A stretch of DNA of 64,000 nt from Roseiarcus sp963759955 (lineage in GTDB: Bacteria; Pseudomonadota; Alphaproteobacteria; Rhizobiales; Beijerinckiaceae): contig CAVXCA010000101.1 in the NCBI GenBank assembly GCA_963759955.1, positions 47,665 to 111,664 of the forward strand, written 5' to 3'. This document shows positions 8,932 through 17,286 of the stretch, piece by piece. The first letter of the stretch is position 1. Each line of letters starts with the position of its first letter. A model generated the notes under the pieces. It worked only from the letters and a program-made list of their open reading frames with translations, had not been told where the DNA came from and did no database searches. Made by a program: the position numbers and the translations under genes.

Positions 8932-9423
8932 ATGTGGCGAGCCTGGCTGCTTTCGCTCGCCCTCGGGCTGGCGCTCCTCGGAGCGGCGGCCGGCGCGAGT
9001 TGGGCCATCGACGCGAGCGGGGCCGTCGACGCGAGCGGCGAAACCGGGCGCACGCCGGTCCCGCATCCGCCCAAAGCGCAGGGCGGTCATTGCGTCGCCG
9101 ACACCGAATTCATGCGCCGCAACCACATGAAGATGCTCTATCACCAGCGCAACGAGACCGTTCATCTCGGCGTGCGCGGCGAGCCGTACAGCATAGCCGC
9201 GTGCGTCGCCTGCCACGCGGTGCGCGGCGCCGACGGCGTCGCGGTGAGCTACGCCGACCCGCGCCACTTCTGCCGCTCGTGCCACGACTACGCTGCGGTT
9301 TCGATCGATTGCTTCGAGTGCCACGCCTCCCGGCCCGGCGAGCCCAACAAGGCGGCGGGGATCGACGCGAACGACAAGGACCTCGCGGCGCTGAACGATT
9401 ATCTCAAGGGGACCAAGCCATGA
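8932..9423 (+). CDS. dsrJ: Periplasmic trihaem cytochrome c DsrJ
   Basis: DsrJ, 163 residues, periplasmic trihaem c-type cytochrome subunit of DsrMKJOP. An uncleaved or signal-anchor helix spans residues ~4-25. Three CXXCH haem motifs follow: CVACH, CRSCH and CFECH. The motif spacing is that of DsrJ. The start overlaps no neighbour, and dsrO begins within the stop (ATGA at 9420-9423), implying translational coupling. A decayed copy of the 5' end lies at about 6836-6875. Confidence 0.95.
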   Translation: MWRAWLLSLALGLALLGAAAGASWAIDASGAVDASGETGRTPVPHPPKAQGGHCVADTEFMRRNHMKMLYHQRNETVHLGVRGEPYSIAACVACHAVRGADGVAVSYADPRHFCRSCHDYAAVSIDCFECHASRPGEPNKAAGIDANDKDLAALNDYLKGTKP

Positions 9424-10183
9424 GCGCCGGCGCCGCACCGACTCGCCTGCTGGCCGATCGCCGCTCGCTCCTCAAGGGCGCGGGCGCCGGTCTGGCGACG
9501 CTGATCGCTCCGGGCGTCACGCTCTACGCCTTCGGCGCCGACGACGCCGGCGCGCGACCGGCCGGCGAGCCCGCTTCGCCGAAGGTGCGTTGGGGGCTGC
9601 TCATCGACTCGAGCAAGTGCGCTCCGGGTTGCGACCGTTGCGTCACCGCCTGCCGCGAGGAAAACGGCTGGAACAGCACCGGCCACATCGAATCCGATTC
9701 GCAATGGATCCGTATGGTCACCGTGCGCGATCCCAAGAGCGGCGCGCAGAGTTCCGCGCCGGTGATGTGTCAGCATTGCGCCAACCCCGCCTGCGTCGAC
9801 GTCTGTCCGACCGGCGCCTCGTTCAAGCGCGCGGACGGCATCGTCCTGGTGGACCGGCACATTTGCATCGGTTGCCGCTATTGCATGATGGCGTGCCCCT
9901 ACAAGGCGCGCTCCTTCGTTTCCGAACCGATCGAGGACCAGAAGACTGTCGCGCCGCGCGGCAAGGGCACGGTCGAAGGATGCACGCTCTGCGTCGACCG
10001 CATCGACTCGGGCGAAAACCCGCGTGCGTCGAAGCCTGCGCGAGCGAGGGCGGCGGCGCCATGACGTTCGGCGACTTGAACGATCCCAACAGCGACATCG
10101 CCAAGGCGCTCGCCTCCCTGCCGACGACGCAGATCCGTTCCGACCTCGGGCTCGACCCCGGCGTTCGGTATCGCAACTTCTAG
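9420..10183 (+). CDS. dsrO: Periplasmic ferredoxin-like subunit DsrO, one frameshift
   Basis: DsrO, about 254 residues after correction, is a Tat-exported four-cluster ferredoxin-like subunit of the membrane complex. A twin-arginine leader (ADRRSLLKGAGAG) precedes a hydrophobic stretch. Four cysteine motifs follow: CAPGCDRCVTAC, CQHCANPACVDVC, CIGCRYCMMAC and CTLCVDRID...ENPACVEAC. The last is split by a missing C in the run at 10019-10021; adding one base restores ENPACVEACASEGGGAMTFG and the frame to the stop at 10183. The ATG overlaps the dsrJ stop. Confidence 0.93.
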
Positions 10184-10193
10184 GGCACGATCG

Positions 10194-11390
10194 ATGGCGA
10201 CGCTGAAATTCCGCAAGCTCGACCCGCACAGCCCGCTGTTCCGCGGCCTCATGACGGTGCATGTCATCGTCGTGGCGCTCGGCCTGGGGGCCGCTCTCTA
10301 CATGGAGACCTACGGCCATGTCGTCACCGGCATGACCAATCAGGTCGTGTGGGGCGCGCCGCACGTTTTCGCCGTCTTCCTGATCGTGGCCGCGTCGGGA
10401 GCGCTCAACGTCGCTTCGGTGTCCTCCGTCTTCAATCGGCTCGCCTACAAGCCCTACGCCCGCCTCTCCGGCATTCTCGCGATCTCGCTGCTCGCCGGAG
10501 GCTTGGCGGTTCTCGTGCTCGACCTCGGGCGGCCGGATCGGTTGGTCGTCGCGATGACGACCTACAACTTCAAATCGATCTTCGCTTGGAACATCTATCT
10601 CTATACGGGGTTCGTGGTCGTCGTCGCGACGTATCTGTTCTCGATGATGGACCGCCAAGCCTCGAAATCCCCGGTTTTCGGCAAAGTCATGGGCTGGATC
10701 GCGTTCACGTGGCGCCTGGTGCTGACCACCGGCACCGGCTCGATCTTCGGCTTTCTCGTCGCCCGCGAAGCCTACGACGCGGCGATGATGGCGCCGCTCT
10801 TCATCGCCGCTTCGTTCCTCTACGGGCTCGCGTTCACGGTTCTCGTCCTTGTCACGATGTCGTGGGAGACGCGCGAATCGCTGATGAACGAGGAAATGCT
10901 CGGCAAGTTCCGCGGCCTGTTGATGATCTTCGCCTTCGCCGTGCTCTATTTCACCTTGGTGCTGCATCTCGCCCGGCTCTACGGCGGCGCGCACCGGGCC
11001 GCCGAAACGTTCATCCTGCGCGACGGCGGGATCTACACCCTGATTTTCTGGATCGGGCAGATCGCGATCGGTACGCTGGCGCCGATCGCGCTGCTGGCCT
11101 TCAAGCGGGAACGCGCGACCGACCGGCGATCCCTCACCGCCGCCTGCGCGCTGTTCCTCGTCGGCGGCCTCGCGCAGATGTACGTCGTCATCATCGGCGG
11201 GCAGGCCTATCCGCTCAAGCTTTTCCCGGGGATGGAAGTCTCGAGTTCGTTCTTCGACGGCGCCGTCGCGCTGTACCAGCCTTCCCTGCCCGAGGTTCTG
11301 CTCGGGCTCAGCGGGATTTCCCTGTCGATGCTGATCGCCGCGCTGGCGATGCGGCTGATGCCGTTCCTGCCGCGCGCGCAGGCCCAGTGA
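10194..11390 (+). CDS. dsrP: NrfD-like membrane quinone-interacting subunit DsrP
   Basis: DsrP, 398 residues, the polytopic NrfD-family subunit thought to exchange electrons with the quinone pool alongside DsrJ and DsrO. Nine to ten hydrophobic helices run through the length. LVLDLGRPDRLVVAMTTYNFKSIFAW is the conserved NrfD-family segment (residues ~107-130). The start is 10 bases after the dsrO stop, completing the order M-K-L-L-J-O-P. Confidence 0.95.
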   Translation: MATLKFRKLDPHSPLFRGLMTVHVIVVALGLGAALYMETYGHVVTGMTNQVVWGAPHVFAVFLIVAASGALNVASVSSVFNRLAYKPYARLSGILAISLLAGGLAVLVLDLGRPDRLVVAMTTYNFKSIFAWNIYLYTGFVVVVATYLFSMMDRQASKSPVFGKVMGWIAFTWRLVLTTGTGSIFGFLVAREAYDAAMMAPLFIAASFLYGLAFTVLVLVTMSWETRESLMNEEMLGKFRGLLMIFAFAVLYFTLVLHLARLYGGAHRAAETFILRDGGIYTLIFWIGQIAIGTLAPIALLAFKRERATDRRSLTAACALFLVGGLAQMYVVIIGGQAYPLKLFPGMEVSSSFFDGAVALYQPSLPEVLLGLSGISLSMLIAALAMRLMPFLPRAQAQ

Positions 11391-11407
11391 AGGGGCGAGG
11401 CGAAACG

Positions 11408-12413
11408 ATGGCTCGTGATCCGCATCCCTTCGCGCGATTCGTCAACATTCTCGGCCGGGGCAAGTCGCTGACCCGCTCGTTGACCATGAGCGAGGCCGAA
11501 GAAGCGATGGCGATGATCCTGGCGGGCGAAACGCTGCCCGAACAGCTCGGCGCCTTTCTCATGCTGCTGCGGGTCAAAGAGGAGAGCGCCGAGGAGATCG
11601 CCGGCTTCGCGCGCGCCGTGCGCGCCACGCTTCGAGCGTCCGCCCTCGCTCGTCGCCGATCTCGATTGGCCCTCTTACGCGGGCAAGCGCCGGCAATTGC
11701 CGTGGTTCGTCCTGGCGGCGCTGGTTCTCGCGCGCGAGGGGTGGCGGGTCGCCATGCACGGCGTCGAAGGCCACACCGCGGGCCGGATCTACACGCGTGA
11801 GGCGCTCGCCCGCCTCGGCCTTGCCGTCGCGAACGACTTCGACGAGGCCGCGGCGCATCTGGCGACGCGCAATTTCGCCTATCTGCCGCTCGACGCGATG
11901 AGCCCGAAGCTCGCCGAGATGTTCGAACTGCGGCCGATTCTCGGCCTGCGTTCGCCCGTCCATACGCTGGCGCGGCTGATCAATCCGTTCGACGCGCCCG
12001 CCGCGATGCAATCGGTCTTCCACCCGGGCTACATGACCCTTCACCGCGACGCTTCGCTGCTATTGGGACAGCGCCGCATGTCGGTGTTTCGCGGCGAAGG
12101 CGGCGAAGCCGAGCGCCGGCCGAACAAGCCGTGCGAGACCTTGACCGTCGAGGACGGCGTCGGCGGCGAGCGGCGCTGGCCGCCGCTGTTGGCCGACCCG
12201 CGCCTGACTCCCGACGAAAGCATGGATCTCGATCGCCTCGAAGCGGTGTGGCGCGGCGACAGCGACGACGAATACGCCACGGCGGCGATCACCGGAACGC
12301 TGGCGATCGCGTTGACGACGCTCGGCGTCGAGCGCGAGACGGCGAGCGCTCAGGCGCGGGCCGAATTCCTGTGGCGCGGGCGCGACCGGAGCCGCCTCTC
12401 GGCGGCGGCGTGA
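11408..12413 (+). CDS. TrpD2/YbiB-like glycosyl-transferase-family protein, one frameshift
   Basis: About 334 residues after removal of an extra C in the run at 11642-11644, which restores ASASLVADLDWPSYAGKRRQ. The N-terminal helical domain (LTRSLTMSEAEEAMAMILAGE, LGAFLMLLRVKEESAEEIAGF) and the following core resemble anthranilate phosphoribosyltransferase-like TrpD2/YbiB proteins; E. coli YbiB binds nucleic acid and is not TrpD. The gene lies between dsrP and dsrN with short gaps, so it is probably co-transcribed with sulfur-oxidation genes. Its role there is unknown. A true TrpD is unlikely because no tryptophan gene is near. Confidence 0.75.
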
Positions 12414-12417
12414 AAGC

Positions 12418-13872
12418 ATGAGCCGGCTGTTCATATCGGCGACCCACAAGTCTTCGGGCAAGACGACGATCTCGCTCGGCCTCGCCGCGGCTCTGGCGGC
12501 GCGCGGCCTCAGCGTGCAGACCTTCAAGAAGGGGCCCGACTACATCGATCCGATGTGGCTGGCGCGCGCCAGCGGGCGCCCGTGCTACAACCTCGACTTC
12601 AACACCCAGAGCGAGGCCGAAATCCTCACCACGTTCCGCCGCGCGGCGCTCGGCGCCGATGTGGCGTTGATCGAAGGCAACAAGGGCCTGCACGACGGGC
12701 TCGACGCCGAAGGGCGCGACTCCAGCGCGGCGCTTGCCGGCCTGCTGCGCGCGCCCGTCGCGCTCGTCGTCGACACCGTCGGCATGACGCGCGGAATCGC
12801 GCCGCTGGTGCTCGGCTACGCGGCGTTCGACCCGCGCGTCGCGATTCGCGGCGTGATCCTCAACAAGGTCGGTCTCGCGCGGCAGGAAAGCAAACTGCGT
12901 CAGGCGCTGGAGCGCTACACCGACATCCCGGTGCTCGGCGCGATCGGCCGTGACGAGGGCTTGAGCGTCGCAGAGCGGCACCTCGGGCTGACGACGCCGG
13001 GAGAGACCGACGATGCGGCGCGCATCATCGCGCGCACGCGCGAAGTCATCGCGCGCGGCGTCGACCTCGATCGCTTGCTCGCCGTCGCCAAAGCCGCGAG
13101 CGAGCGGATCGGCCCCACGCCGATCGAGCCTTCCCTCGCTCCCGACATCACCATCGCGGTGGCGCGCGACGCCGCGTTCGGGTTTTATTACCAGGACGAC
13201 TTCGAGGCGTTGCGGCGCGCCGGCGCCGACCTCGTCTTCTTCGACGCGTTGCGCGATGAGAACCTGCCCGCCGCCGACGCCCTCTTCATCGGCGGCGGCT
13301 TCCCCGAGACCCAAGCCGCGGCGCTCGCCGCCAACGTTTCGCTGCGCGCTCAGATCGGGGCCGCGATCGCCGGAGGGATGCCGGCCTACGCCGAATGCGG
13401 CGGGCTGATGTATCTGAGCCGTTCGATCGCCTGGCGGGGCCAGAGTTACGAAATGGTCGGCGCAGTTCCCGCCGAGGTCGTGGTCGGCGAGAAGCCGCAA
13501 GGCCGGGGCCTCGTCGTTCTCGAGGAAACCGAGGACGCGCCATGGCCGCGCCAGGCGGAGCCGATGGCAATTCCGGGTCATGAATTTCATTACGCCGCGC
13601 TGGAAAACGTCGATCCCAACTGCCGCTTCGCCTATCGCGTGCGGCGCGGCTATGGCGTCGACGGCAAGCGCGACGGCGTCGTGATCGGCAACCTGCTGGC
13701 GAGCTTCAGCCATTTGCGCGACACGTCCCGGCATCATTGGGCGCGGCGATTCGCGGCCTTCATTCGCCAGATCCGCGAGCGCCGGGGCGCCAAGCCGACG
13801 GCGGGTCGTCTCGTCGCCGACCCGAGCCCGAAGCGCGTCGAAGCTTTTGCGGCGCGCCGCTCGGCAGGGTAA
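12418..13872 (+). CDS. dsrN: Sirohaem amidase DsrN (cobyrinic acid a,c-diamide synthase family)
   Basis: Glutamine-dependent ATP amidotransferase, 484 residues, homologous to CobB/CbiA. In rDsr clusters DsrN is proposed to make the sirohaem amide cofactor of DsrAB. The P-loop-like HKSSGKTTIS is at residues ~10-19, followed by FKKGPDYIDPMW and the class I glutaminase domain with the nucleophile in YAECGGLMYLS (near base 13395). The last ~40 residues are basic and less conserved. The start is 4 bases after the preceding stop. Cobalamin synthesis is an alternative, but no other cob gene is present. Confidence 0.92.
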   Translation: MSRLFISATHKSSGKTTISLGLAAALAARGLSVQTFKKGPDYIDPMWLARASGRPCYNLDFNTQSEAEILTTFRRAALGADVALIEGNKGLHDGLDAEGRDSSAALAGLLRAPVALVVDTVGMTRGIAPLVLGYAAFDPRVAIRGVILNKVGLARQESKLRQALERYTDIPVLGAIGRDEGLSVAERHLGLTTPGETDDAARIIARTREVIARGVDLDRLLAVAKAASERIGPTPIEPSLAPDITIAVARDAAFGFYYQDDFEALRRAGADLVFFDALRDENLPAADALFIGGGFPETQAAALAANVSLRAQIGAAIAGGMPAYAECGGLMYLSRSIAWRGQSYEMVGAVPAEVVVGEKPQGRGLVVLEETEDAPWPRQAEPMAIPGHEFHYAALENVDPNCRFAYRVRRGYGVDGKRDGVVIGNLLASFSHLRDTSRHHWARRFAAFIRQIRERRGAKPTAGRLVADPSPKRVEAFAARRSAG

Positions 13873-13916
13873 AGGCGGAGCGCGGCGAACGCTCGAAGCT
13901 CGGGATCAGGGAAGCG

Positions 13917-15332
13917 ATGGAGACTCTGCCGGTTTTTCTGCGCGTCAAGGGCAAGCGCGCCGCCGTCGTCGGCGGCGGCTCTGCAGCGGCGCGACGCGTC
14001 GAAACGCTCGGGCGCGCCGGCGCGCGCGTGACCGTCTTCGCGGCGCGGCTCGACGACGAGTTCCACACCCTGCACGACGCGACCTTGGAACACGTCGCGC
14101 GCGACCCCTCGCCCGCCGATCTCGAGGGCTTCGTCGTCTGCTACGTCGCGACCGGCGACGACGGCGCGGACGAAAGGATCTTCGCCGCGATCAGCGGCGC
14201 GGGTCCGCTGATCAATGTCGCCGACCGGCCGGACTTGTGCGACTTCATCGCGCCCTCGCTGGTTCACCGCGATCCGCTCGTCGTCGCGATCTCCACCGGC
14301 GGCGCTTCGCCGATGCTCGGCCGCATGCTCAAGGCACGCCTCGAAAGCACGATCCCCGCCGCCTACGGACGGCTCGCGGCGTTCATGGGCCGCTCCCGCG
14401 CGCTCGTCGGCGCTCGGCTCGACGACGCGCGGGCGCGTCGCCGATTCTGGGAGCGCATGCTCGAAGGCCCGATCGCCGAAATGGTGCTCGCCAACAACGA
14501 AGCGGCGGCCGAGGCGGCGCTCTCGGCCGAGGTCGAACGCGAGACGGCGGGCGGCCCGATCGCACGAAGCGGCGAGGTCTATCTCGTCGGCGCCGGGCCG
14601 GGCGACCCGGACCTGCTGACCTTCCGCGCGTTGCGCCTGATGCAGAAGGCGGACGTCGTGCTCTACGACCGCCTGGTCGGCCCCGGCATCGTCGATCTGG
14701 TGCGCCGCGAGGCGGAGCGCATTTACGTCGGCAAGCGCCGCAACGATCACACAGTGCCGCAGGAAGAGATCGGCGAAATGCTGGTGCGGCTCGCGCAAGA
14801 AGGCAAGCGCGTGCTGCGGCTGAAGGGCGGCGATCCCTTCATCTTCGGACGCGGCGGCGAAGAAATCGAAAAGCTCGCGGACCACCAGATCCCGTTTCAG
14901 GTCTGCCCCGGCATCACCGCCGCGGCGGCGTGCTCCGCCTATTCCGGCATTCCCCTGACCCATCGCGATCACGCGCAATCCTGCGTGTTCGTCACCGGCC
15001 ACGGCAAGGACGGACCGATCGACCTCGATTGGAACGCGCTCATCCGCCCCGGCCAGACCGTCGCGATCTACATGGGGCTCGCCCATCTCGACGAGCTCGC
15101 GCAGGCGTTCGTCGCGCACGGCGCCGATCCCGATCTTCCCGCCGCCGTCGTCGACAACGGCGCGCGCGCCAACCAGCGCGTCGTCACCGGAACGCTGCGC
15201 ACGATCGCTGAACAAGCGCGCGCGGCGGCGCTGCGCGGCCCGACGATCATCATCGTTGGCACGGTCGTCACGTTGCGCGAAAAGCTGAAGTGGTACGAGG
15301 GACTGCCCTCTCCCGTTGTCGGGGAGGATTAG
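13917..15332 (+). CDS. cysG: Sirohaem synthase CysG
   Basis: Trifunctional sirohaem synthase, 471 residues against 457 in E. coli. The N-terminal dehydrogenase/ferrochelatase part has a Rossmann start (FLRVKGKRAAVVGGGSAAAR), and the C-terminal uroporphyrinogen-III methyltransferase part starts at VYLVGAGPGDPDLLT (near 14580) with LRLKGGDPFIFGRGGEE and CPGITAAAACSAYSGIPLTH. The ATG at 13917 gives the usual short N-terminus. It supplies sirohaem for DsrAB, which explains its place directly after dsrN. Confidence 0.95.
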   Translation: METLPVFLRVKGKRAAVVGGGSAAARRVETLGRAGARVTVFAARLDDEFHTLHDATLEHVARDPSPADLEGFVVCYVATGDDGADERIFAAISGAGPLINVADRPDLCDFIAPSLVHRDPLVVAISTGGASPMLGRMLKARLESTIPAAYGRLAAFMGRSRALVGARLDDARARRRFWERMLEGPIAEMVLANNEAAAEAALSAEVERETAGGPIARSGEVYLVGAGPGDPDLLTFRALRLMQKADVVLYDRLVGPGIVDLVRREAERIYVGKRRNDHTVPQEEIGEMLVRLAQEGKRVLRLKGGDPFIFGRGGEEIEKLADHQIPFQVCPGITAAAACSAYSGIPLTHRDHAQSCVFVTGHGKDGPIDLDWNALIRPGQTVAIYMGLAHLDELAQAFVAHGADPDLPAAVVDNGARANQRVVTGTLRTIAEQARAAALRGPTIIIVGTVVTLREKLKWYEGLPSPVVGED

Positions 15333-15475
15333 AGAGGGGGTCCCGCCGGCCGATCCCGCGTCTCGGGAACGGCCCGAATTATCGAGTTTTGCGCCCTGCC
15401 CCCGGCCCTCCGCCACAACGAGGGAAGGAGTTCGCGGCGCCGATTTCTTGTACGAAAGGCAAAGGGAGGAACGCC

Positions 15476-15814
15476 ATGGCGTATGATCTAGAGGGGCAAA
15501 CGATCGAGACCACCGCGACGGGCTATCTCGTCAACACCGACGATTGGAGCAAAGACCTCGCCAAGCGCATCGCCGAGCTCGACGGGATCACGCTCACCGA
15601 ACGGCATTGGGACGTGATCGACTATTTGCGCGACGAGTATTTCAACAACAATCAGAACACGCCGAACACGCGCGCGATCATCAAGGCGATGAGCGAGCGC
15701 TGGGACGCCAAGGTCGATCAGAAGACGCTTTACGATCTCTTTCCGCTCGACCCTTCCAAGCAAGGCGGGCGCATCGCCGGATTGCCGGAAAGCCGCCGCA
15801 AGGGCGGCTACTAA
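15476..15814 (+). CDS. DsrC-family protein lacking both C-terminal cysteines
   Basis: DsrC/TusE-fold protein, 112 residues. The core aligns with DsrC (GYLVNTDDWSKDLAKRIAELDG; LTERHWDVIDYLRDEYF; LYDLFPLDPSKQGGRIAGLP), but the Cys99-equivalent is Gly and the arm ends PESRRKGGY with no cysteine anywhere. It cannot carry sulfur as DsrC does. DsrC homologues without redox cysteines (RspA-like) have been suggested to be regulatory. The ATG at 15476 follows AGGGAGG at 15463-15469. The gap of 143 bases from cysG suggests it may have its own promoter. It could bind DsrAB or DsrEFH competitively; that is inference. Confidence 0.88.
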   Translation: MAYDLEGQTIETTATGYLVNTDDWSKDLAKRIAELDGITLTERHWDVIDYLRDEYFNNNQNTPNTRAIIKAMSERWDAKVDQKTLYDLFPLDPSKQGGRIAGLPESRRKGGY

Positions 15815-15826
15815 AGGCCGGCCAAG

Positions 15827-16201
15827 TCAGATGCCGGACGCGTCGACGCCGCAAGCGTCGCCGTCCGGCACGCAATAGAGGCCGTAGAGCGTGTTCAGGA
15901 TCGCCGTGACCTCGCGCCCCGAGAGCCGGTAGTAGATGGTCTGGGCCGAACGACGGACCTGAACGAGCTTCATTCGGCGCAGAACGGCCAAATGCTGCGA
16001 CAGCGCGGACTGGCTCAGCCCGACGATCTTTTGCAGATCGCCCACCGACCTTTCGCCGTGAATGAGATTGCATAGGACCAAGAGGCGCCACTTGCTGCCC
16101 ATCGAGCGCAGCATCGCCGCGGCTTGGTCGGCGTGAACCTCCAGTTCGTCCGGTTCGATTTCAGGCCGCACGAGCGTCAATGCGTCAACTCCGTCAAGCA
16201 A
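15827..16201 (-). CDS. ArsR-family persulfide-sensing repressor, SqrR/BigR type
   Basis: Winged-helix repressor, 124 residues. Recognition helix region GLSQSALSQHLAVLRRM (61-77). Cys44 (LLVLCNL) and Cys110 (LYGLYC) are 66 residues apart, exactly the spacing of Cys41 and Cys107 of Rhodobacter SqrR, which form a tetrasulfide link with reactive sulfane sulfur; Cys117 is extra. The gene is divergent from dsrE2 and ends 12 bases from the end of the cysteine-free DsrC gene. It probably controls dsrE2 and possibly the dsr cluster. A second homologue lies at 26318-26644. Confidence 0.88.
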   Translation of the reverse strand: MLDGVDALTLVRPEIEPDELEVHADQAAAMLRSMGSKWRLLVLCNLIHGERSVGDLQKIVGLSQSALSQHLAVLRRMKLVQVRRSAQTIYYRLSGREVTAILNTLYGLYCVPDGDACGVDASGI

Positions 16202-16340
16202 TCCGGCGCCCTCGCGGCGCCGGCGCGATCGCTGGTTCGGCGGCGCCTGTCTTCAGGAAAAACACAATCGCGCCCCACAAGCTTGGCCTCTTCGATTCTA
16301 GCAATGAGTTCTAGGCGGAACGGCCGAAACGAGCAACAAA

Positions 16341-16420
16341 TCTGATAATTAGAAAACTCGTGAATCGAATGCGGCCATGACACTTTCGCACTTGTGCATA
16401 TGAAGAAAGTCTAATAGTGA
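16341..16420. promoter_or_regulatory. AT-rich divergent promoter region with partial dyads
   Basis: The region between the SqrR-like gene and dsrE2 is distinctly AT-rich within GC-rich surroundings. It holds an imperfect dyad TCTGATAATTAGA (16341-16353) and a similar half-motif TCTAATAGTGA (16410-16420), plus GCACTTGTGC (16388-16397), a 4-bp-arm palindrome. These are plausible repressor sites for the divergent pair; no -10/-35 assignment is secure. Confidence 0.35.
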
Positions 16421-16466
16421 TGAAAAAAAGCAGTTGGGCGGAAACGCAAATTAGGGAAACGTGACC

Positions 16467-16976
16467 ATGACCGAGCCGGGCGCGGCGCAGGCGGAAAACG
16501 CCAAGACAATGTCGATCATCGTGACCAAGGGCTCGTTGGACTGGGCCTATCCGCCCTTCATCCTCGCCACCACCGCGGCGGCGATGGGCGTCGACGTCAC
16601 CATGTTCTTCACCTTCTACGGCCTGCCCTTGCTGCTGAAGAAACTCGACCTGAAGGTGACGCCGCTAGGCAACGCGGCAATGAAGATGCCGATGATGGGC
16701 ATGCACATGACGATGCCGAACATCGTCGGCATGATCCCCGGCGTCGACGCGGCGGCGACCGTCATGATGAAGAACCTGATCAAGAAGAAGGGCGTCGCCT
16801 CGATCGAGGACCTCCGCGACGCGGCGGTGGAGTCCGACGTCAATCTGATCGCTTGCCAGATGACGATGGACCTGTTCGAATACGATGTGAAGGATATGAT
16901 CCCCGGGATCAAGCTCGGCGGCGCCGCGACGTATATGGAGCGCGCGCTGAAATCGGACATCAACCTGTTCATCTGA
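16467..16976 (+). CDS. dsrE2: DsrE2-family sulfur-transfer protein
   Basis: 169-residue DsrE/DsrF-like protein of the DsrE2 type, found in many sulfur oxidisers beside TusA and rhodanese; DsrE2 proteins bind sulfane sulfur and are often membrane-associated. SIIVTKGSLDWAYPPFILA opens the fold, a Met-rich hydrophobic stretch (MKMPMMGMHMTMP) lies mid-protein, and the conserved Cys sits in LIACQMTMDLFEYDV. ATG at 16467 is preferred over GTG at 16461 because AGGGA at 16453-16457 is better spaced from it. Divergent from the SqrR-like gene. Confidence 0.88.
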   Translation: MTEPGAAQAENAKTMSIIVTKGSLDWAYPPFILATTAAAMGVDVTMFFTFYGLPLLLKKLDLKVTPLGNAAMKMPMMGMHMTMPNIVGMIPGVDAAATVMMKNLIKKKGVASIEDLRDAAVESDVNLIACQMTMDLFEYDVKDMIPGIKLGGAATYMERALKSDINLFI

Positions 16977-17286
16977 ACGCCGCCGGCGAAGCGACGACTG
17001 CGGTCGCGCCGGATTGTGCGCGATATGCGCGAAGAACTGGCCGAGACGTGATCGTCGATCGAGCGCCGAGGTCCAAGTGTGACAATTTCGCATCGCTTGA
17101 CGAAAGTCGCATGACGGTCGCGTTCGCGACTTGCCGACAGCGACATTCGTATGTGATGATTAAAACATAAAGCGACTCAGGCCCTTGCGCCATCGTGACG
17201 GCGGCGCGGACAGTACGAACGAAACGTCGGCGCCACGCCGATGAGTGCGGACGCCTTCGGGCGCCAAGATAGACCGGGGGGAGAAA
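16977..17286 (+). other. 310-base intergenic region upstream of the FadL-like gene
   Basis: No convincing gene. Bases 17090-17170 are less GC-rich (with TTAAAACATAAAG near 17160) and could hold the promoter of the downstream porin. A weak FNR-like match, TTGAC-GAAA-GTCGC, is at 17097-17110. No terminator is seen after dsrE2. A strong GGGGGGAG ribosome-binding site ends the region at 17276-17283. Confidence 0.4.

Noticed and set aside
11408..12413. trpD, anthranilate phosphoribosyltransferase for tryptophan synthesis
   Set aside because: Sequence is closer to TrpD2/YbiB and there is no tryptophan gene nearby.
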